A DNA stretch of 17,259 nt, from positions 1 through 17,259 of the forward strand of contig JAAZBY010000426.1 in assembly GCA_012513595.1 (NCBI GenBank), written 5' to 3'. The position numbers and the translations under genes were made by a program. The DNA comes from Chloroflexota bacterium. GTDB taxonomy: Bacteria > Chloroflexota > Anaerolineae > UBA1429. Below the pieces are notes generated by a model, which worked only from the letters and a program-made list of their open reading frames with translations, did no database searches and was not told the DNA's origin. This document shows, one piece after another, positions 13,379 to 17,259 of this stretch. The first letter of the stretch is position 1; each line of letters starts with the position of its first letter.

Positions 13379-14409
13379 CCTGGGCAGCGCTGCTCCTCGC
13401 CGATCCGTCCCCCTGCCTGCGTTGGCTGGCGCTGCGCGACCTCCTCGGCCGCGCCGAGGACGACGCCGAGGTGCGCGAGCTGAGCCCCCTGCGCACGGGC
13501 GACCCCTTGGTGGCCGATCTGGTGGCCCGCCAGCAGCCGGACGGCTCCTGGTTGGGGCTGGGGGCCGGTGCGCAGGCGGGGGTGGTGGCCTCCACGTCGC
13601 TGGCGCTGACGCGCCTCGGCTACCTGGGCTTCGGGGCCGAGTTCGCGCCGGTAGCGCGGGGCGCCGAGTACCTCTGGGCGCGGCAGGAGGCGGACGGCCG
13701 CTGGCCGTTGGCCTCCCTGGCCGACGAGGAGCGCGAGGGCGCCCGTGACGCCTACACCATGAAGCCGCTACAGACGGCGCAGCCGCTGCGGGCGCTGGCG
13801 GCCTGTGGGTATGCTCAGGATACCCGCGCCGAGCGCGCCTACGAGTGGCTCCTGGCCCAGCGGCTGGAGGACGGCGCCTGGCCCACCGGCATCGTGGCGG
13901 GGGTTTTGGGGGGCGTCGGCGGCTACCGTCGGCTGGCGCACTCGCGCTGGGGGTGCCGATCGAGCACGACCGCCGCTCTGGCCGCTCTGGCCCTGCACCC
14001 GCACCGCCGCCACAAGGAGCCCGCCCGTCGGGGGCTGGACCTGCTGCTGGGCCGCGAGACGCGCGAGGAGCAGACCCTCGGGTTCGAGGTGGCCCGCACG
14101 CTCGGCGTTGAGGAGGCGCGCGGCTCGCTGACCCACTTTGCCCGCTTCGATTCGGCCCAGGTGTTGGACCTCTGCGCGCGGATCGGCCTCGGGCGGGAGG
14201 ATGGCCGCGTGGCCGACATGGTCGCCTTTGTGAGCAGGCTGCAGGGCCCTTACGGCCTGTGGGAGTACGCCCGCCGGCCGCAGGCCTCGCGCTGGGTCAC
14301 CTTGGACCTGTTGCGTTCGCTATCTGCGCTCGAGCAGGGCTCCGATTGGGTCTCTCGTGAGCCCCGCACGCCATTCCAGCCTTACCCGCAGAGGCCCAGG
14401 CGCTACTAG
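13375..14409 (+). CDS. QW-repeat alpha/alpha-barrel protein (prenyltransferase/squalene-cyclase-like fold), coupled to the UvrA-like gene
   Basis: A 344-residue soluble protein with three QxxDGxW repeats: QQPDGSW (53-59), QEADGRW (104-110) and QRLEDGAW (162-169), plus a later GLWEY (294-298). These mark the helical alpha/alpha barrel superfamily of terpene cyclases and protein prenyltransferase beta subunits. The N-terminal block DPSPCLRWLALRDLLGR (10-26) is shared, to my recollection, with Chloroflexota proteins sometimes misnamed NifH. I see no DXDD cyclase motif, so catalytic terpene cyclisation is not supported; the function is unknown. The ATG overlaps the UvrA-like stop (ATGA), so the two are translationally coupled and are likely to act together. 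The next gene follows after 31 bp. Confidence 0.82.
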   Translation: MTWAALLLADPSPCLRWLALRDLLGRAEDDAEVRELSPLRTGDPLVADLVARQQPDGSWLGLGAGAQAGVVASTSLALTRLGYLGFGAEFAPVARGAEYLWARQEADGRWPLASLADEEREGARDAYTMKPLQTAQPLRALAACGYAQDTRAERAYEWLLAQRLEDGAWPTGIVAGVLGGVGGYRRLAHSRWGCRSSTTAALAALALHPHRRHKEPARRGLDLLLGRETREEQTLGFEVARTLGVEEARGSLTHFARFDSAQVLDLCARIGLGREDGRVADMVAFVSRLQGPYGLWEYARRPQASRWVTLDLLRSLSALEQGSDWVSREPRTPFQPYPQRPRRY

Positions 14410-14411
14410 GC

Positions 14412-14434
14412 GCGCGCAGGGCGCGCAAGGAGGA
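14412..14434 (+). promoter_or_regulatory. Hairpin abutting the ribosome binding site of the iron alcohol dehydrogenase
   Basis: GCGCGC-AGG-GCGCGC (14412-14426) is a 6-bp all-GC stem that ends exactly where AAGGAGGA (14427-14434) begins, 6 nt before the ATG. It may insulate or modulate translation of the third gene of the operon. Confidence 0.45.
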
Positions 14435-14440
14435 TCCGAA

Positions 14441-15598
14441 ATGAGCTTCACCGGCATCAACCGCCTGCGTTCGGCGCCCGTGGTGTACTTTGGGCCGGGC
14501 GCCGTGGGTGAGCTGGCCGGCGCCCTGGCCGAGCTCGGCGCGGAGCGCGTCGTCCTGGTGACGGACCCCGGCGTCCGCGGGGCGGGATTGGTCGACCGCG
14601 TCGTGGCCGGGCTGGCCGCCGAGGTGACCGTGTACGACGCCGTCCAGCCGGAGCCGCCCTACCACCTGGCCGAAGAGTGTGCGGCACTGCTCAGCGAGCG
14701 AGGCGCCCAGGCCGTCATTGGCCTCGGCGGTGGTTCGTCGCTCGACACGGCCAAGATGGCCGCCGCCCTGGCCCGCAACCCGGGCAGCGTGGGCGACTAC
14801 TGGGGGCTCGATCGTCTGCGGCAGAAGGGCCTGCCGGTGGTGGCCATCCCCACGACGGCCGGCACCTCCAGCGAGATCTCGGCGGCAGCGGTGTTCGTGG
14901 ACCCGGCGGCCTGGGCCAAGCGGGGCGTCAACAGCAACCTGCTCCTGCCGACGGTGGCGATCATGGACCCCGTCCTCACCCTGGGCCTGCCGCCGGCGCT
15001 GACCGCCTCGACCGGTATGGACGCCCTGACCCACGCCATCGAGGCCTACGCCTCACCCAAGGCTTCGCCCGTCACCGAGGGGACGGGCGAGCGCGCCGTG
15101 GCCCTCATCGCCGCGCACCTCCCCGTGGCCTGGGCCCGCGGCAGCGACCTGGAGGCCCGCACCGGCATGTTGGCGGGCTGCTACTTTGCGGGGCTGGCCC
15201 TCGCCGAGGTGAACGTCGGCCTGGGGCACGCCCTGGCCCAGGCGCTCGGCGGGAGGTACCCGGTGGCGCACGGCCTGGCCAACGCCATGTTCCTGCCGCG
15301 GATTATGCGGTACAACCGCATCGCCTGCCGTGGGCGCTACGCGCGCCTGGCCGGGCTGCTCGGCGAGGTGACCGAGGGGCTCTCGGAGGATGAGTCCGCC
15401 TTGCTGGCGGTGGAGGCGGTCGAGCGGCTGACCGTCGAACTGGGCATCCCCCAGCGGCTGCGAGACGTCGGCGTGCCCCGCGAGGGGCTGGCCGGCGTGG
15501 CCGACGCCTGCCTGGAGACGCAGACCCGCCAACTGGCCAACAACCCCCGCACCGTCACGCGCGCCGACGCGTTGCGGGTGCTCGAGGAGGCCTGGTAG
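14441..15598 (+). CDS. Iron-containing alcohol dehydrogenase (group III)
   Basis: A 385-residue NAD(P)-dependent cytoplasmic dehydrogenase of the FucO/propanediol dehydrogenase family. Seen: the nucleotide-binding GLGGGSSLDTAK (94-105), PTTAGTSSEIS (137-147), and the four metal ligands in the expected spacing: D194, H198 (MDALTHAIEAY), H263 (GLGHALAQALGG) and H277 (PVAHGLANA). These sit almost at the FucO positions (196, 200, 263, 277). Length is typical. The start is set by AAGGAGGA 6 nt upstream. It follows the QW-repeat gene by 31 bp and probably shares its transcript, although a hairpin lies in between. Substrate unknown: lactaldehyde, 1,3-propanediol or a simple alcohol are family options. 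Confidence 0.95.
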   Translation: MSFTGINRLRSAPVVYFGPGAVGELAGALAELGAERVVLVTDPGVRGAGLVDRVVAGLAAEVTVYDAVQPEPPYHLAEECAALLSERGAQAVIGLGGGSSLDTAKMAAALARNPGSVGDYWGLDRLRQKGLPVVAIPTTAGTSSEISAAAVFVDPAAWAKRGVNSNLLLPTVAIMDPVLTLGLPPALTASTGMDALTHAIEAYASPKASPVTEGTGERAVALIAAHLPVAWARGSDLEARTGMLAGCYFAGLALAEVNVGLGHALAQALGGRYPVAHGLANAMFLPRIMRYNRIACRGRYARLAGLLGEVTEGLSEDESALLAVEAVERLTVELGIPQRLRDVGVPREGLAGVADACLETQTRQLANNPRTVTRADALRVLEEAW

Positions 15599-15627
15599 CG
15601 GCCGCGCGGGCCGCAGGAACGCAAGAG

Positions 15628-15663
15628 GCCGCCGCACCCGGGGGATGCCCCGGGCGCGGCGGC
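15628..15663. terminator. Strong GC hairpin between convergent genes, probable bidirectional terminator
   Basis: An outer 8-bp stem (15628-15635 with 15656-15663) and an inner 7-bp stem (15637-15643 with 15648-15654) are separated by one A/C mismatch, with loop GATG. It lies 29 bp after the dehydrogenase stop and 8 bp before the stop of the opposite-strand small gene. There is no U-tract, as often seen in high-GC genomes. Confidence 0.65.
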
Positions 15664-15671
15664 GGGCCCCA

Positions 15672-15890
15672 TCAGGCGAGCTGCGCCGTCGCGCGGTCGG
15701 GCGCCTGGCGGCCCGAGGCTTCCTCGGCGACCTTTTCGACGACGAGGACAAAGTCCACGTAGGTGGCGGGCACGGGGGTCACGTTGGGGATGATCGCCAC
15801 CACTTCCCCGTCCAGGCTGTTCAGGAAGCGCGCCAGCCTGTCCTCATCGCGCGTCATGCGCATGTTCAGATGATGCACCCGGTACGGCAT
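15672..15890 (-). CDS. Small protein of unknown function (72 aa)
   Basis: A 72-residue protein that I cannot assign to a named family. It starts MPYRVHHLNMRMTRDED, followed by an amphipathic helix (about 16-25, DEDRLARFLNSL), a strand-rich middle (EVVAIIPNVTP, 27-37; TYVDFVLVVEK, 42-52) and a polar tail. The helix-then-two-strands layout recalls DUF4177-like small proteins, but this is only a resemblance. GGGGAGG 6 nt before the ATG supports this start rather than longer upstream frames. It has its own candidate promoter, lies downstream of the FAD oxidoreductase on the same strand and ends at the strong hairpin. Confidence 0.7.
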   Translation of the reverse strand: MPYRVHHLNMRMTRDEDRLARFLNSLDGEVVAIIPNVTPVPATYVDFVLVVEKVAEEASGRQAPDRATAQLA

Positions 15891-15996
15891 GCTGACCTCC
15901 CCATGCGCCGGCCGGCCAAGTCGCCCGCGCCGGCGTCCCCCCGCCCCGGCGACCCGTTGGCGGCAGCCAGGGCACTCTTCTGTACGCTCTGGCCCG

Positions 15997-16025
15997 ACCA
16001 TAGCACGGAAGGCTCGGCACGTCAC
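15997..16025 (-). promoter_or_regulatory. Candidate promoter of the small 72-aa gene
   Basis: Minus strand GTGACG (16025-16020), 17-bp spacer, TATGGT (16002-15997); each hexamer matches four of six consensus bases. It lies in the 203-bp gap after the FAD oxidoreductase and would give a leader of about 100 nt. Confidence 0.4.
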
Positions 16026-16093
16026 CGGCCAAGAGGCAGATCGGGCACTCGCCAGGCGTCCAGTCTGCCAGGGCGCTGGGGCGAAGCGGTCGC

Positions 16094-17259
16094 TCACGAC
16101 CGGTCGAACAGGTGCACCCCCCAGGAGGCCAGCACGCTCTGAACCTGGCGCGCCGGCAAAGCCCGCGGGGCCAGCCCCTCCGCCGCGCAGAGCGCCGCCG
16201 CCACGCCGGCCGCCTGCCCCAGCTCCATCATGTTGCCCATGCTCTTGCCGGCGGCGTGGCCGAGAAAGGTCGCCGAGCCGCAGCGCCCGGCTACCAGGAG
16301 GTTGTCGACCTCTTTGGGCAGGAGCGCCCGGTATGGGTAGGCAAAGCCGGAGTGCATCGCGCCCATGTATAGCTGGTTGGCGTCGATGGCGCCGTACTTG
16401 CGGGCGATGACGTCGTCGAACTCGGCACCTCCGCGGGCATCCTCCACCGTCACCACGTACTCACCCACCAGGCGCCGCGTGTCGCGCACGCCGACGCCGG
16501 CGCCGGTACGCATCAGGACGCACTCCTCGAGGCCCGCAACCCCCTTGGCCCGCGCCAGCCGCACGAAATCTACCGCCACACGCAGGCCGGCCCGCTCGGC
16601 GATGGTCAGGTGTTGGGTGCGGGTGCCGTCCAGGTTGCCGATGTCGTGGAGGGCGCCGTTGTTCACCGAGACGACCCCGGGGACGGTGGTCCGGTCGAAC
16701 GAGTACCAGGCGGCCGTGGCATAGCCCTCGCCGGCCGCCTCACGGATCAGGCGCTTGAAGGCGTCGCCATCGGCGAGGAGGCCCATCAGCCGGTCGACGT
16801 CGACGTTGGCCAGGGCAAAGACGAGCGAGATGGGCATGTGCCGGCCGTCTTCCTCACGCCCCTCGGCCATCTCGGCGCCCGCCAGGTGGGCCACGTCACC
16901 GTCACCGGTCGCGTCGACCACGGCGCGCGCCGTGAAGCGCTGTGGCCCCTCCTTGCCGGTGACGACGACGCCGCGCAGCGTATGCCCCTCCATGAGGGCG
17001 CCCGTCACCGGGCTGTAGAGCCGGTAGTGGCAGCCGTTGGCCTCGAGCAGCTCCATCGCGGCGAGCCGCAGATAGTCGGGGTGGACGTCGAGCCCGTCGC
17101 CGTTGACGGAGTCGCTCTTGCCGGGGGTGGCGGCCTGGGGCCCGTAGGAGCGGATCTGGGCCACGAACTGGTCGTGGACGCCGCCGCGCGGCCCGCCGTT
17201 CAGGAGCAGGCGGTTCATGGGCATCCACAGCGCTACGGCGGCCACGCCCCCCAGGGCTC
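16094..17259 (-). CDS. FAD-dependent oxidoreductase, N-terminus cut by window edge
   Basis: The C-terminal about 388 residues of a flavoprotein of the FAD_oxidored family (PF12831-like). Visible blocks: ALGGVAAVALWMPMN at the cut end, which follows the missing N-terminal GxGxxG dinucleotide site; a central ARAVVDATGDGDVAHLAGAE (the ATGDGD motif contacting FAD); an internal catalytic/substrate domain with FDRTTVPG and RDTRRLVGEY; and the C-terminal FAD block NLLVAGRCGSATFLGHAAG with MELGQAAGVAAALC. Members of this family are often adjacent to sugar and sugar-acid genes in heterotrophic bacteria, but the substrate is unknown. The frame is open to the right edge, so an in-frame GTG at 17245 is not taken as the start. 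Confidence 0.92.
   Translation of the reverse strand, partial: ALGGVAAVALWMPMNRLLLNGGPRGGVHDQFVAQIRSYGPQAATPGKSDSVNGDGLDVHPDYLRLAAMELLEANGCHYRLYSPVTGALMEGHTLRGVVVTGKEGPQRFTARAVVDATGDGDVAHLAGAEMAEGREEDGRHMPISLVFALANVDVDRLMGLLADGDAFKRLIREAAGEGYATAAWYSFDRTTVPGVVSVNNGALHDIGNLDGTRTQHLTIAERAGLRVAVDFVRLARAKGVAGLEECVLMRTGAGVGVRDTRRLVGEYVVTVEDARGGAEFDDVIARKYGAIDANQLYMGAMHSGFAYPYRALLPKEVDNLLVAGRCGSATFLGHAAGKSMGNMMELGQAAGVAAALCAAEGLAPRALPARQVQSVLASWGVHLFDRS

Noticed and set aside
13375..14409. Naming the QW-repeat protein NifH or a squalene-hopene cyclase
   Set aside because: There is no P-loop or 4Fe-4S cysteine pattern of NifH and no DXDD cyclase motif; only the barrel-type QxxDGxW repeats are supported.
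15891..16097. Upstream extension of the 72-aa gene (69 more codons, with a CPGC motif)
   Set aside because: It would run over the stop region of the FAD oxidoreductase, contains the candidate promoter, and lacks a ribosome site, whereas GGGGAGG precedes the ATG at 15890.
1..17259. CRISPR array, tRNA, rRNA, insertion sequence or prophage remains
   Set aside because: No regularly spaced repeats, no cloverleaf with a T-loop GTTCRA pattern, no transposase or integrase motifs and no terminal inverted repeats were seen on either strand.

Overview
The window is a very GC-rich bacterial segment (roughly 70% G+C by eye) with 14 protein-coding genes, two of them cut by the window edges. I see no rRNA, tRNA, CRISPR array or insertion sequence. 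Gene content fits a high-GC Chloroflexota-type genome (CarD-family regulator, MOT1-type anion transporter, a QW-repeat barrel protein of a kind I associate with that phylum, a Drr-type ABC exporter). That assignment is inference from gene families only. Most genes have a clear AGGAGG-like ribosome site, and several intergenic gaps hold sigma70-type promoters with 17-18 bp spacers, so many starts could be fixed from sequence.

Layout. (1) 1-2069, minus strand: a probable operon of a uridine-kinase-like P-loop kinase, a two-domain GNAT acetyltransferase and a zinc alcohol dehydrogenase (cut by the left edge), behind a strong promoter at 2041-2069. (2) 2070-3094: a divergent carD-type gene with its own promoter and an apparent leader of about 330 nt. 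(3) 3139-4171, minus: a membrane-anchored chagasin-type cysteine-protease inhibitor downstream of an ATC-hydrolase-family gene. (4) 4207-5304: back-to-back promoters and a perfect 15-bp palindrome ahead of uxuA (mannonate dehydratase). (5) 5401-8270, minus: a tight three-gene operon of MOT1-type transporter, ABC ATPase and ABC-2 permease. Its promoter, 5'-terminal hairpin and TTG start can be read from the sequence. (6) 8448-15598, plus: a 1619-residue UvrA-like protein with four ABC modules, a QW-repeat alpha/alpha-barrel protein translationally coupled to it (ATGA overlap), and an iron-dependent alcohol dehydrogenase, closed by a strong hairpin. (7) 15672-17259, minus: a 72-aa protein of unknown function and a FAD-dependent oxidoreductase cut by the right edge.

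The most remarkable object is the UvrA-like gene. It encodes two complete UvrA-like protomers fused head to tail. By my motif alignment the halves are complementary: the first keeps a UvrB-binding-like domain but lacks the insertion domain, and the second keeps the insertion domain but lacks the UvrB-binding domain. It therefore looks like an asymmetric single-chain version of the normally homodimeric UvrA. A DrrAB-like exporter lies just upstream on the other strand, which recalls the drug-resistance trio DrrA, DrrB and DrrC (DrrC being UvrA-like), but a functional link is only a hypothesis. Mannonate dehydratase, the FAD oxidoreductase and the two alcohol dehydrogenases point to sugar-acid and alcohol metabolism.
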